32,756 nt of DNA from JBBKXP01 sp038251315 (GCA_038251315.1 JBBSBK010000031.1:1-32756), one strand, 5' to 3'; positions 1-7,956 are shown, counted from the stretch's first letter. Made by a program: numbers and translations. The notes: generated from the letters alone by a model not told the origin.

Positions 1-1
1 C

Positions 2-688
2 GGCGTGACCGCGACCGACCTGACCGACGATAGCTTGGCTGACCTTCGCGGCGAACCCGGCATCACCTGCATCGCCGCCGATCTGTCCTCGACCAAAGGC
101 GTCGATGCTCTGATCGAAAGCGTCGGCACCGGCTTTGATATCTGGGTTCATGCCGCCGGTGTCACCGGGGACAAGGGCGACCCGTTGCAGATGGATGACG
201 ACGCCTGGAACAAGGCCCTGTCCATCGACCTCTTGTCGGCGGTGCGACTGGCGCGGCACCTGTGTCCGGCGATGATCGGCAAGGGCTGGGGCCGGGTGGT
301 GTTCATCACCTCGGAAAACGTTGCCCAGCCGTACCCCGAAGAAACCGTTTACAACGCGGCGAAATCCGCGCTCCTCAGCTTTGCCAAAAGTGTGGCGATG
401 GAACATTCGGGCAAAGGGCTGCTGGTCAACTGCGTCGCCCCGGCGTTCATCGAAACCCCGATGACGGATGGGATGATGGAAAAGCGGGCCGAGGAACGGG
501 GCGAGACCAAGGACGAAGCAATCAAGTCGTTCCTGAAGGAAAAGCGTCCCTATCTGGTATTGAACCGGCGCGGCAAACCCGAAGAAGTCGCGCCGGTCAT
601 CGCATTCCTGTGTTCCGAACTGGCGTCATTCGTGACCGGATCGGCCTGGCGGGTCGATGGCGGTGCGGTGGGGTCGATCGACATTTGA
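2..688 (+). CDS. SDR-family oxidoreductase, 5' end outside the window
   Basis: This is the C-terminal part of a short-chain dehydrogenase/reductase, an NAD(P)-dependent oxidoreductase with a Rossmann fold. The frame is already open at the window edge, and the first residues seen (GVTATDLTDDSLADL) match the end of the second beta strand, so the TGxxxGxG cofactor loop lies upstream. Visible family features are HAAG in the NAG position, the catalytic Ser in FITSEN, the YNAAK catalytic Tyr-Lys pair, the VNCVAPAFIETPM loop after strand 6, and a C-terminal GSAWRVDGGAVGS as in classical SDRs. The substrate cannot be told from sequence. The GTG at base 5 is internal, not a real start. The downstream gene starts about 115 bases later on the same strand. 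Confidence 0.9.
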   Translation, partial: GVTATDLTDDSLADLRGEPGITCIAADLSSTKGVDALIESVGTGFDIWVHAAGVTGDKGDPLQMDDDAWNKALSIDLLSAVRLARHLCPAMIGKGWGRVVFITSENVAQPYPEETVYNAAKSALLSFAKSVAMEHSGKGLLVNCVAPAFIETPMTDGMMEKRAEERGETKDEAIKSFLKEKRPYLVLNRRGKPEEVAPVIAFLCSELASFVTGSAWRVDGGAVGSIDI

Positions 689-802
689 TATGCGACAACT
701 GTGGTTTTAATGCCGCCCCTGTCGTGAATGTGAACGCGAGAGCGGACCCCTAACCCCTGCCGCGCGTTGTGGTCGCAACAGAGCAGCATACGGGTACAGG
801 TT

Positions 803-1033
803 ATGAGTATGACAGAAATGCATTATGGAAGGGCACTGCAAGCAGCGTTTCGGATGGACGCGACTGACGGCCCGTTGCCGGATCGGTTCTGCGGACTGAT
901 CGACAGAATAGGGCAGGCCGATGTGACTGTTGATCGACAGCGCCGGGCGCGCAGTGACATCAGTACGACCCCTGCAACAGACGATTCTCAGGTCATCCCG
1001 ACGTCGCTGACGTGTTTCAAAAGTTCGTCGTAG
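803..1033 (+). CDS. Small NepR-like protein (putative second anti-sigma factor)
   Basis: A 76-aa reading frame whose residues about 7-41 resemble the NepR anti-sigma fold. A first amphipathic stretch (GRALQAAFRMD) is followed by GPLPDRFCGLIDRIGQAD, which aligns with KLPDKFLGLLKRLKDAE of the canonical NepR encoded at 11564-11746. NepR proteins bind EcfG-type sigma factors and are removed by PhyR~P. The start at 803 is chosen because AGG lies about five bases upstream; 809 and 818 are alternatives. The 3' end overlaps the convergent response-regulator gene by 46 bases, and the last 25 residues look unstructured and may carry no function. No EcfG-type promoter was found upstream. The match is short and made by eye, so the assignment is tentative, but the kinase and regulator next door support it. 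Confidence 0.55.
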   Translation: MSMTEMHYGRALQAAFRMDATDGPLPDRFCGLIDRIGQADVTVDRQRRARSDISTTPATDDSQVIPTSLTCFKSSS

Positions 1034-1347
1034 CGGATCGGCTTTTGCAGCAGAGGCAGGGCGCGGAAACGATCCGGCAAGACCTCTCTTGTTCCGCCGG
1101 ACAGAAACACAAACGGCACGCCACGCGCCATCAGACTGTCGGCCACGTCGAACGATGTCTTGCGACCAAGGTTGATGTCCAAGACGGCGAACTGCGGCTG
1201 CGTTTCATCAAGCAGGGTCAGGGCCCTTTCGGGGGTGCCCGCAGGTCCGATCACGATCCAACCACCATCCTCAAGCTGCATCTGAATATCCATTGCAATC
1301 AACACTTCGTCTTCGACAACGAGGACAGCGCGGATGGTGTCTGTCAT
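988..1347 (-). CDS. Single-domain response regulator, FAT-GUY-like
   Basis: A 119-aa stand-alone receiver domain with no output domain. Acidic pocket residues E12/D13, phospho-acceptor D57 (AVLDINLG) and the conserved Lys in LQKPIRYDELL (K102) are all present. The beta4-alpha4 region PFVFLSGGTREVLPDRF with the later PLLQKP resembles the alphaproteobacterial FAT-GUY receivers (PFxFATGYGxxxLP...KP), a family that includes SdrG, which relays phosphate in the general stress response. It has SGG instead of ATGY. The start overlaps the stop of the upstream kinase gene as ATGA, with a strong GGAGG nine bases upstream, so the two are translationally coupled. Transfer of phosphate from the HWE kinase to this protein is inferred. 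Confidence 0.85.
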   Translation of the reverse strand: MTDTIRAVLVVEDEVLIAMDIQMQLEDGGWIVIGPAGTPERALTLLDETQPQFAVLDINLGRKTSFDVADSLMARGVPFVFLSGGTREVLPDRFRALPLLQKPIRYDELLKHVSDVGMT

Positions 1348-4300
1348 TCGTGACCTCCCTTGGGGATGTGTAGAACAGCGTGCAGACCATCCTGATGGTA
1401 GCTGACTTTTGCCTGCCCATCAATTGAATGTGAAAGTGAGGTTTCAATCAGGCGGCTGCCGAAACCGCGGCGCTTGGGCGTGATGACGGCCGGGCCGCCG
1501 ATTTCGCGCCAGTCAAGGCGCACATGGGGCGCATCACCATCAGACACATCGCGCCAGGTGATTTCGATCCGGCCCGTCTGGTTGCTGAGTGCGCCATATT
1601 TCGCAGCGTTTGTCGTCAGTTCGTGCAGCACCAGACCCAAGGCATGCGCCAGATCGGGGGCGAGGCTGATATCATCGCCGTCGAGCACCAGTTGGTCGCC
1701 ATCAATTGCCACATAGGGGCCGACCTGCCGGCGGATCAGATCGACCAGCCCGACATGGCCGCTGTCGGTATGAGTCAGGATCTCGTGTGCTGTCGAGATG
1801 GCGTGCAGGCGGCCGATAAAGGCTTTTTGAAACGCCTTCGGTTCGGGCGACCCGCGCAGGGTATGGGTTGCCATCGCCTGAATTGTCGCCAGCGAGTTCT
1901 TGACCCGGTGGTTCAGTTCCCCAACCAGCAGCTCGCGGTGGCTGTCGGCCTTTTTCTGGGCGGTCTGATCGACGATGAAAGTGACGAATTCATCCCCCGT
2001 CGTGCCGACCTGCGCGGCACTGACAAGGCATGGCCGCGCCACCCCGTCGCGGCCTTGCAGCACAAGATCGACCGGGCCGACGTTGCCGCTGCGGAACAGC
2101 CGCGCCGTACTGCGTCGGGCGGTGCCGAAATTGTCGCGGTTGACCACATCGCGCCAGTTCAGCGGCGCGTCGGCCCCGTTCTGCGCCCCATCCCGTGACA
2201 GGCCCATCAGATCACGGGCGGCGCTGTTCAATTCGAAAATCGTGCCATCGCGGCGCGACAGGGCAATGCCGATCTGCGAGGTCGCCATCATTTCGCGCAG
2301 CCGCAGCTCTGATGTTTGCAGCGCACTGACGTCACGCATCACCCCGATCATGCGCACCGGGCCACCATCGGCGTAATAGAACGACCCCGACGCATCGACC
2401 TGAAGAATTTTGCCGTCGGGGTGCAGCATCCGGAAGGTCGATGCGAACTTCCGCCCGCTGACTTTTGCCGCCTCGATCTCGGCCTCGACCCGTTCGACGT
2501 CGTCGGGATGAACGCGGTCACGCCAGCGGTCATAGCTGGGGGTTACGGAATCTACGGCATAGCCGCAGTTGATATATTGATAATCTGACCAGTCCAGACT
2601 GCCCGTGATCAAATTCCAGTCGAAAATCCCCAACTGCCCGGAATCGAGTGCCAGTTCCAGACTGCGCAAGGTATCGCGTTCGCGGGCAAATGCGGCGATC
2701 CTGTCGCTGATATCGACGCCTGACGGGATCAGATAGGTCACAGTGCCGCTGTCATCGAAATAAGGGGCGATCTGAAAATCAATGGTGATTGTGCCGCCCC
2801 CGGCGACCTGCACATCGACGTCATAGCGCACCGTATCGCCCTGCGCGGCCATCTTGACGGCGTTGCGCAGGCGCTGCTGGTGGGGGGCCGAATGGGTCCA
2901 CCAGAAACAATCCCAAAACGGTTTGCCGATCAGATCGTCGCGCGGCACGCCGGAGACGGTAATGGCGGGTTCATTGGCTTCCAGCAGGATGCCGTCAGGC
3001 GACAGTACGCCGACAAACGCCAGCACGCGGTCCATCGTCTTGCGCAGCCGTTTGGCGCTGTCGCGCAGTTCCGCGGCCTGTCTTTCGCGGTCGGTCACAT
3101 CCAGTGTTGACAGCATGACCGACGCAACGTCGCCGTTGATATCTATCGCCGGTGCCCAGGTTGTCAGCCAAACATGTTCCGCGTTGTCCGTCGCCGGCGT
3201 GCTGCCGCGAATCTCGATTGGACCGACTGCTGCGCCGCTGCGCAAAACCTCGGCGATGATTGCCTCGGACTGGTCCGCCAAATCCGGCAGCAATTCGGCG
3301 GCGGTTTTGCCGATGTGATCAGCCGCTGCGATACCATTGATCGCGGCCAGCGCATCATTGATCCGCAGATACGTCGTATCGGGCGCGATCTGGGCCAGCC
3401 CGATCGGCGCGTGCCGATAAATCGTTTCGATATCGGCAAGACTCTGCGTCAGACGCTGGGCGACCACGGTCTGTTCGGAAATATCGACGTACGTGATGAC
3501 CGATCCATCGACCTTGTCGCCGATCCGATAGGGGGTCACGCGGCGCAAAAACACCCGGCCGTCGCGGTGCGTCGCCTCGCAATGCGCCAGATCGGGGTCG
3601 GTTCCGGGCTGGCCGGGATCCGGCAGGGGTGGCTGATCGCGGAAATTGTCGGCGAAATGTTTCAGCGGCCGCCCGATGTCGGACGCGGCCAGATTATAAA
3701 GACCGGTCGCCATTGGCGTGAAATTGCGGACCGCCCCCGTTGCATCCAGAAAGATCGTCGCAATCTCGGTCGATGCCAACAGGTTCTGCAAATCGGCGTT
3801 GGCGCGTTCCGTGGCAAAGGCGGAAACCTGGATTTCCTCCTTTGACGCCTCAAGCTCTTCGTTGGCGGCCTGCAATGCCTTGTTCATCGACAGCAGTTCT
3901 TCGTTCGACGACTTCAGTTCCTCGTTTGCGGTTCCGAAATCCAGCACCAGGCGTTCCAGCTCGTCGCGGGTCCGGTGCAGTTCATCTTCAAGCAAGGCGA
4001 TCATCGGTTCGGTGTCGGCGCGCGGCGCAGCGGCGTTGTCGGCCTGCCCGGCGACCAGCGGAATCGACTGGAACACGACCATGTAGCTGCCCGCGCTCTG
4101 ACCCAGTTCCGGCATCGGCTGAACGGTGATGCGCAGCACGTCGCGGTGGTCCGCTTCAAGCAGGTGAACGGTCTTGACCTCGGTGCGCTTTCTGCTTTTG
4201 GCACGGGTCCAGGCGGTGCGCAGGGCAGACCGCAAGCCGGGTCGCGCCAGCCGCAGAATCGAATTGACGAAATGGCCGGCGGGCGGTTGCAGAAACGCAT

Positions 4301-5882
4301 CCGCACCCGGCGACAGATAGGTGATCTGCGCGTCCTCATTCGCGATGGCGTAGGGCGGCGCGAATTCGTCCAGCACGATGCGTTGGGCAATCGCCCCCAG
4401 ATCGACCGCTTCCGGCACCGTCAGCGGTTGCCAGCCGGCCAGCAGCGGCGCACGCGCACTAGTCTCGCGGGGGGTCGAAATTTCGATTCGCTGGGCGATC
4501 CTGTGGCGCGCATCAAGGGCGTGAAAGATGTCGGGGTGGCCGGTGACGGCCTCGGACGAACCCAGCAGCAGGAACCCCTTGGGACGCAGGCCGTAGTGAA
4601 ACACGCTCATCAGCTTTTTCTGCAGATGGCTGCCCAGATAGATCAGCAAGTTGCGACAGCAGATCAGGTGCATCCCGCTGAGCGGTGGATCGCTGATCAG
4701 GTTCTGCGGCGAAAACGCGACCATTTGACGGACCTGAGAACTGATCTGCCACTGCCGCCCATTTCGGTTGAAAAACCGCTCAAGCCGTTCCGCGCCGACC
4801 TCGTTGGCGATGGTCGCGGGATAGATGCCGCGACGCGCCACCGCCAGCGACCGTTCATTCAGGTCGGTGCCGAAAATCCGGATCGTCTGGGCCGACCCGC
4901 AAGCCTCGGCGACTTCGAGGGCAAGGATGGCAACGCTGTAGGCCTCTTGCCCCGTGGCGCAGGCAGGGATCCAGATCCGCACCGGTTCGGTGCCGTCCGC
5001 AACGATGAGGGTTTCCAGAACCGTGGAACGCAGCGCCGCAAAGACGTCGGGATCGCGAAAGAACGCGGTGACGCCGACCAGCAGATCGCGCATCAGGGTC
5101 TGCACCTCGTCGGGTTTGCTGGTCAGGATCGTGCGATATTCCGCAAGGGTCGTGCAGTGCAGCACCCCGATCCGGCGCAACACCCGTCGCATCAGTGTGG
5201 ACTCCTTGTAGTGGCGGAAATCCTGTCCCGTCGCGGCATGGACGATGCCGCAAAGTCCGCGCAGTTCTTCGGATGTGATGTTGAGCAGAGGCTTGGCAAC
5301 GCGCCCGGCCTGCTTGCCGAACGCGATGATGACTTCGGCGACGGCTTCCGGAGATCCATCGAGATCGACGATCCGGCGCAGATGCGCCGTTGTCTGGCTG
5401 TCGCCTTCGGGGCTGACCAGTAGCGCCAGACCTTCCGACGTTGTCAGCGGTTCCAGCGCCAGCAACGCCTCGGTATCGTCGGGGTCAAGCGCCACACCTG
5501 CCGCCGACGATCCGAACTGGCGCGACAGCGCGTCGATGTCGCGTGTCAGAATACTGCCGCGCCTGCTCGCGTGGGCCGCCGACATTGCATCCAGCGTGAA
5601 TTTGCCACCGGTGAAATCGAGCGCCACGTCCGGTCCGATCAGCACAATCTGGTTGGCTTTTGGCACTTGGCCGGATTCGCCAGCGATCACCGGCATGCCG
5701 GTCAGGCCAGCGAAGTCATCATGTGTCAACGACGGGCGCCGGGTGCTCGCGCGATCCAGAATGACTATGGCGACCCCCGGCGACTGGCCGAGCGCTGTCA
5801 GCAGGGGTCCGACAGGCGCAATTTCACCCGCCGGGACGATAACAACGCAGATTGCGGTCGCTCTGCTATCTTGTGGGGCCAT
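1344..5882 (-). CDS. CheB-like/CheR/multi-PAS HWE-family hybrid histidine kinase
   Basis: A 1,512-aa cytoplasmic signalling protein without obvious membrane segments. Order of domains: degenerate CheB-like domain (about 10-190), CheR methyltransferase-like domain (about 200-465, with ACATGQEAYS, FGTDLNERSL and ICCRNLLIYL), a PAS (about 500-605), a coiled coil rich in NEEL repeats (about 625-700), several further PAS domains, then an HWE kinase core (about 1315-1512). The phospho-acceptor His is in ELNHRVKNSLAT (about 1325); HELTTNAAKYG and the DWREIGG tryptophan-glutamate motif place it in the HWE family. The CheB part lacks the GxSxGG serine and QH histidine of active esterases. It is not linked to other chemotaxis genes; its partner is the coupled receiver. 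PAS ligands are unknown, and no LOV cysteine motif was seen. Confidence 0.93.
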   Translation of the reverse strand: MAPQDSRATAICVVIVPAGEIAPVGPLLTALGQSPGVAIVILDRASTRRPSLTHDDFAGLTGMPVIAGESGQVPKANQIVLIGPDVALDFTGGKFTLDAMSAAHASRRGSILTRDIDALSRQFGSSAAGVALDPDDTEALLALEPLTTSEGLALLVSPEGDSQTTAHLRRIVDLDGSPEAVAEVIIAFGKQAGRVAKPLLNITSEELRGLCGIVHAATGQDFRHYKESTLMRRVLRRIGVLHCTTLAEYRTILTSKPDEVQTLMRDLLVGVTAFFRDPDVFAALRSTVLETLIVADGTEPVRIWIPACATGQEAYSVAILALEVAEACGSAQTIRIFGTDLNERSLAVARRGIYPATIANEVGAERLERFFNRNGRQWQISSQVRQMVAFSPQNLISDPPLSGMHLICCRNLLIYLGSHLQKKLMSVFHYGLRPKGFLLLGSSEAVTGHPDIFHALDARHRIAQRIEISTPRETSARAPLLAGWQPLTVPEAVDLGAIAQRIVLDEFAPPYAIANEDAQITYLSPGADAFLQPPAGHFVNSILRLARPGLRSALRTAWTRAKSRKRTEVKTVHLLEADHRDVLRITVQPMPELGQSAGSYMVVFQSIPLVAGQADNAAAPRADTEPMIALLEDELHRTRDELERLVLDFGTANEELKSSNEELLSMNKALQAANEELEASKEEIQVSAFATERANADLQNLLASTEIATIFLDATGAVRNFTPMATGLYNLAASDIGRPLKHFADNFRDQPPLPDPGQPGTDPDLAHCEATHRDGRVFLRRVTPYRIGDKVDGSVITYVDISEQTVVAQRLTQSLADIETIYRHAPIGLAQIAPDTTYLRINDALAAINGIAAADHIGKTAAELLPDLADQSEAIIAEVLRSGAAVGPIEIRGSTPATDNAEHVWLTTWAPAIDINGDVASVMLSTLDVTDRERQAAELRDSAKRLRKTMDRVLAFVGVLSPDGILLEANEPAITVSGVPRDDLIGKPFWDCFWWTHSAPHQQRLRNAVKMAAQGDTVRYDVDVQVAGGGTITIDFQIAPYFDDSGTVTYLIPSGVDISDRIAAFARERDTLRSLELALDSGQLGIFDWNLITGSLDWSDYQYINCGYAVDSVTPSYDRWRDRVHPDDVERVEAEIEAAKVSGRKFASTFRMLHPDGKILQVDASGSFYYADGGPVRMIGVMRDVSALQTSELRLREMMATSQIGIALSRRDGTIFELNSAARDLMGLSRDGAQNGADAPLNWRDVVNRDNFGTARRSTARLFRSGNVGPVDLVLQGRDGVARPCLVSAAQVGTTGDEFVTFIVDQTAQKKADSHRELLVGELNHRVKNSLATIQAMATHTLRGSPEPKAFQKAFIGRLHAISTAHEILTHTDSGHVGLVDLIRRQVGPYVAIDGDQLVLDGDDISLAPDLAHALGLVLHELTTNAAKYGALSNQTGRIEITWRDVSDGDAPHVRLDWREIGGPAVITPKRRGFGSRLIETSLSHSIDGQAKVSYHQDGLHAVLHIPKGGHE

Positions 5883-5978
5883 CTTGATCTCGGGGGCGGA
5901 CGATCCGCCCGTTCCATTGTGGTTTATTTCGCCAGCGCGTCAACAGGTTGGCGAGGTCTAGAGGCAAGTACGAAAGAA

Positions 5979-5999
5979 GGGGCCGCGTGATGCGGCCCC
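5979..5999 (-). terminator. Rho-independent terminator after the PRC-barrel gene
   Basis: An 8-bp perfect stem, GGGGCCGC / GCGGCCCC, with a 5-base loop lies about 37 bases past the stop of the PRC-barrel gene. On the minus strand it is followed by TTCTTTC. It separates that gene from the downstream kinase gene on the same strand. Confidence 0.75.
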
Positions 6000-6035
6000 C
6001 TCGGTTGTCCGGTGTCTTTCGACAGCATGACGAGA

Positions 6036-7541
6036 TCAATCGTTGTATTCGGGAAGTGCCTTGAGTTCGTCTTCGGTATAGTCGACGTAGACGACCACGT
6101 TGTTGCCGTCCCGGCGGACGTCCATCTGGTCGAACTTCAGCGCGACGGGGCGTTCGCCCATGCCGAGCCAGCCGCCAACGTCAATCACCGCTGCGGTGAT
6201 CTTGCCGTCATCCGACAGCACCAGCTTGCCGATTTCGCCGACCCACTCTTCGCCGGAACCATAGACACGTGCGCCTTCAAGTTCGTCCGATGTCAGCGCC
6301 GCGGTATCAACCGTGCCAAGACCGTTGCGATCGGGACGCATCATGCCATTGTCCATCGTGGTGCCGTCAGCAGCCATCGTGGTGCCGTCAGCAGCCATCG
6401 TGGTGCCATCGGCAGCCATCGTGGTGCCATCGGCAGCCATCGTGGTACCGTCAGCGTTCATGCCCGCCATCGGGGCATACGGCATGTAACCTTGGGTCTC
6501 CATCGCGGCCTGGTCGTATTCGTCGGCGCCTTCCAGCATCGACTTGTCGCCAGTGTAAACGATAAAGAAGTCGCCTTCGTTATCGCTGTCGCGGATGAAT
6601 GCAAGCTGGTCCATAGTCACGCTGACGTGGCGTTCGCCCATCCCAAGGAAACCCCCTGCATCGACGACGATCGAATTCACCTGACCGTCTGCGGACAGGA
6701 GAATGTCGCCGACCTCGCCCACATCATCCCAGTTGGCCGAGACGTCAGCCATGCCCACGGCAGGGTCCATCGTCGTGTCGGCGGCCATGTCGGCTTTCTG
6801 GATATAAACGTTCATGCCGACGATCTTGTCGGCGCTGATTTCCATGTCGCCCGCCATATACATCGGGGTTGCCATCGTGCCGTCGGCCGCCACGGTGCCG
6901 TCATTGCTCATGGCGCCATCAGCAACCATCGTATCGGTGCCGTCAGCTGCCATTGTAGTTCCATCGGCCGCCATCGTTCCATCGGCCGCCATCGTATCGG
7001 TGCCGTCAGCATTCATGCCCGCCGTCGGGACATATGGGGTGTAGCCTTGGGATTCCATTGCGGCCTGGTCGTATTCGTCTGCACCGTCCAGCATCGATTT
7101 GTCGCCGGTGTAAACGACAAAGAAGTCGCCTTCGTTATCGCTGTCGCGGATGAATGCAAGCTGGTCCATGGTCACGCTGACGTGGCGTTCGCCCATGCCA
7201 AGGAAACCCCCGGCATCGATCACGATCGAATTGACCTGACCGTCCGCGGACACGAGAACGTCGCCGACCTCGCCCACGTCATCCCAGTTGGCCGAAGCAT
7301 CGGCCATGCCGACGGCGGGGTCCATCGTGGTGTCGGCGGCCATGTCGGCTTTCTGGACATAGACGTTCATGCCAACCAGCCTGTCGGCACTGATTTCCAT
7401 GTCACCCGCCATATACATCGGGGTCGCCATCATGCCGGACTCGGCGGTCGTGGCGGCAGGCTCGATCGTCGTCGTGGTCTGCGCGGCCAATGGTGCGGCG
7501 GCAAAGGCCACCAATGCTGTGGTGAGAAGAAGTTGCTTCAT
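6036..7541 (-). CDS. Secreted PRC-barrel protein with duplicated domains and tandem linkers
   Basis: A 501-aa protein with a signal peptide (MKQLLLTTALVAFAAAPLAA, cleavage probably after AAQ). Start 7541 is preferred over an ATG 12 bases upstream because GGAG sits at the right distance and the signal peptide begins there. Three PRC-barrel-like domains follow: about 38-175, 223-360 and 408-501, each with a GxVxDhhhSxDGxhxxhhhDxGGhLGMGER core. The first two are nearly identical over about 138 residues. The linkers are MAADGTT-type repeats. PRC barrels are small beta domains of unclear biochemical role; export to the periplasm is predicted from the signal peptide. A possible EcfG-type promoter lies upstream and a terminator downstream, suggesting a single-gene, stress-linked unit. 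Confidence 0.9.
   Translation of the reverse strand: MKQLLLTTALVAFAAAPLAAQTTTTIEPAATTAESGMMATPMYMAGDMEISADRLVGMNVYVQKADMAADTTMDPAVGMADASANWDDVGEVGDVLVSADGQVNSIVIDAGGFLGMGERHVSVTMDQLAFIRDSDNEGDFFVVYTGDKSMLDGADEYDQAAMESQGYTPYVPTAGMNADGTDTMAADGTMAADGTTMAADGTDTMVADGAMSNDGTVAADGTMATPMYMAGDMEISADKIVGMNVYIQKADMAADTTMDPAVGMADVSANWDDVGEVGDILLSADGQVNSIVVDAGGFLGMGERHVSVTMDQLAFIRDSDNEGDFFIVYTGDKSMLEGADEYDQAAMETQGYMPYAPMAGMNADGTTMAADGTTMAADGTTMAADGTTMAADGTTMDNGMMRPDRNGLGTVDTAALTSDELEGARVYGSGEEWVGEIGKLVLSDDGKITAAVIDVGGWLGMGERPVALKFDQMDVRRDGNNVVVYVDYTEDELKALPEYND
6357..6461 (-). repeat. 21-bp tandem repeat encoding MAADGTT
   Basis: Five consecutive 21-bp units (the first variant, NADGTT) encode residues about 361-395 of the PRC-barrel protein. 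Units differ by only a few bases, and the unit length preserves the frame, so copy number can change by slippage without breaking the protein. A more diverged version fills the other linker at 6876-7016. Confidence 0.9.
6462..7430 (-). repeat. Internal 555-bp duplication (two PRC-barrel units)
   Basis: The segments 6462-6875 and 7017-7430 are near-identical direct copies offset by exactly 555 bases (185 codons). For example, the stretches around 6541-6620 and 7096-7175 differ at only a few positions. The copies encode PRC domains 2 and 1, with the spacer 6876-7016 between them. Confidence 0.9.
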
Positions 7542-7587
7542 TTCGGTCTCCATTCGTTGTGGCCGTGATGGCCTCTATCTGACAGTC

Positions 7588-7613
7588 AATGCGCGGCGGA
7601 CGCGGAAAGTTCC
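7588..7613 (-). promoter_or_regulatory. Possible EcfG-type promoter of the PRC-barrel gene
   Basis: On the minus strand GGAAC (7613-7609) is followed after 17 bases by CATT (7591-7588), one base off the CGTT consensus. It ends 47 bases before the start codon. It is weaker than the other EcfG-type sites in this window. Confidence 0.35.
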
Positions 7614-7649
7614 GGTGTGGCGAAATATTTCCGGCCTTCGTGGGTCCAC

Positions 7650-7841
7650 TTACCGGGCACCCGCCATCTCGGGCGGGATTGGTTGCGGCGGCATGTCGCC
7701 GGGCATGTCGGGTGGCATCTGCGGCGGCAGGTCCCTGGGAACCTCCGTGGGTGCATCGGCCGGTGCCTCGCGTGGGTCCTGCTGCGGCACTTCGGTCGGG
7801 TTCGGGGTTGGCGGGGTGGCTGCCTGCAACGATGTCTGCAT
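7650..7841 (-). CDS. Proline-rich small hypothetical protein
   Basis: A 63-aa protein with about one third proline and many acidic residues, in loose repeats of the PTEVP / PADAPTEVP / PPQMPPDMPGDMP type. It has no signal peptide, membrane segment or recognisable fold and is probably disordered. A GTG directly precedes the ATG; the ATG at 7841 is chosen. AAAGGAAAC lies just upstream as a good ribosome binding site. A consensus EcfG-type promoter (7893-7918) begins about 50 bases upstream, divergent from the topoisomerase promoter. I infer that it is a real, stress-induced gene rather than a shadow frame. Function unknown. Confidence 0.6.
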   Translation of the reverse strand: MQTSLQAATPPTPNPTEVPQQDPREAPADAPTEVPRDLPPQMPPDMPGDMPPQPIPPEMAGAR

Positions 7842-7892
7842 CACGTTTCCTTTCGGGTTTCACTGCGGTCGTTGCAGCGGTCTTGACGGGGC

Positions 7893-7918
7893 AACGCGAC
7901 AGCGGCGGTACGGGTTCC
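7893..7918 (-). promoter_or_regulatory. EcfG-type promoter for the proline-rich protein
   Basis: Minus strand: GGAAC (7918-7914), 17-base spacer, CGTT (7896-7893). Both elements match the alphaproteobacterial EcfG consensus exactly. It lies about 50 bases upstream of the start at 7841. Confidence 0.75.
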
Positions 7919-7930
7919 CTGCCCCCCGGT

Positions 7931-7956
7931 GGAACACAGTGACCCCGCCGCTGGTT
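7931..7956 (+). promoter_or_regulatory. EcfG-type promoter for topoisomerase IB
   Basis: Plus strand: GGAAC (7931-7935), 17-base spacer, GGTT (7953-7956), one base off CGTT. The -35 boxes of this and the divergent promoter are only 12 bases apart. The start codon at 7997 is 40 bases downstream. Confidence 0.6.

Noticed and set aside
689..802. Possible EcfG promoter upstream of the NepR-like gene (TGAAC at 731-735)
   Set aside because: No CGTT-like box at 16 or 17 bases; the first CGTT is 29 bases away.
3975..5423. 482-codon plus-strand frame inside the hybrid kinase gene
   Set aside because: Antisense to conserved CheR and PAS domains; Arg/Gln-rich translation typical of shadow frames.
1344..5882. 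LOV photoreceptor domain in the HWE kinase
   Set aside because: No GRNCRFLQ-like flavin-binding cysteine motif in any of the PAS domains.
5883..5978. GTTCC at 5911-5915 as an EcfG -35 box for the hybrid kinase gene
   Set aside because: No AACG or AACC at the required distance on the kinase side.
6357..7016. Regular short repeats that could look like a CRISPR array
   Set aside because: Units are contiguous 21-bp coding repeats without unique spacers, and they keep the reading frame of the PRC-barrel protein.
6012..7568. 518-codon plus-strand frame with His/Ser-rich repeats
   Set aside because: Mirror frame of the PRC-barrel gene; the repeats are the complement of the MAADGTT linkers, and the minus frame has a signal peptide and domains.
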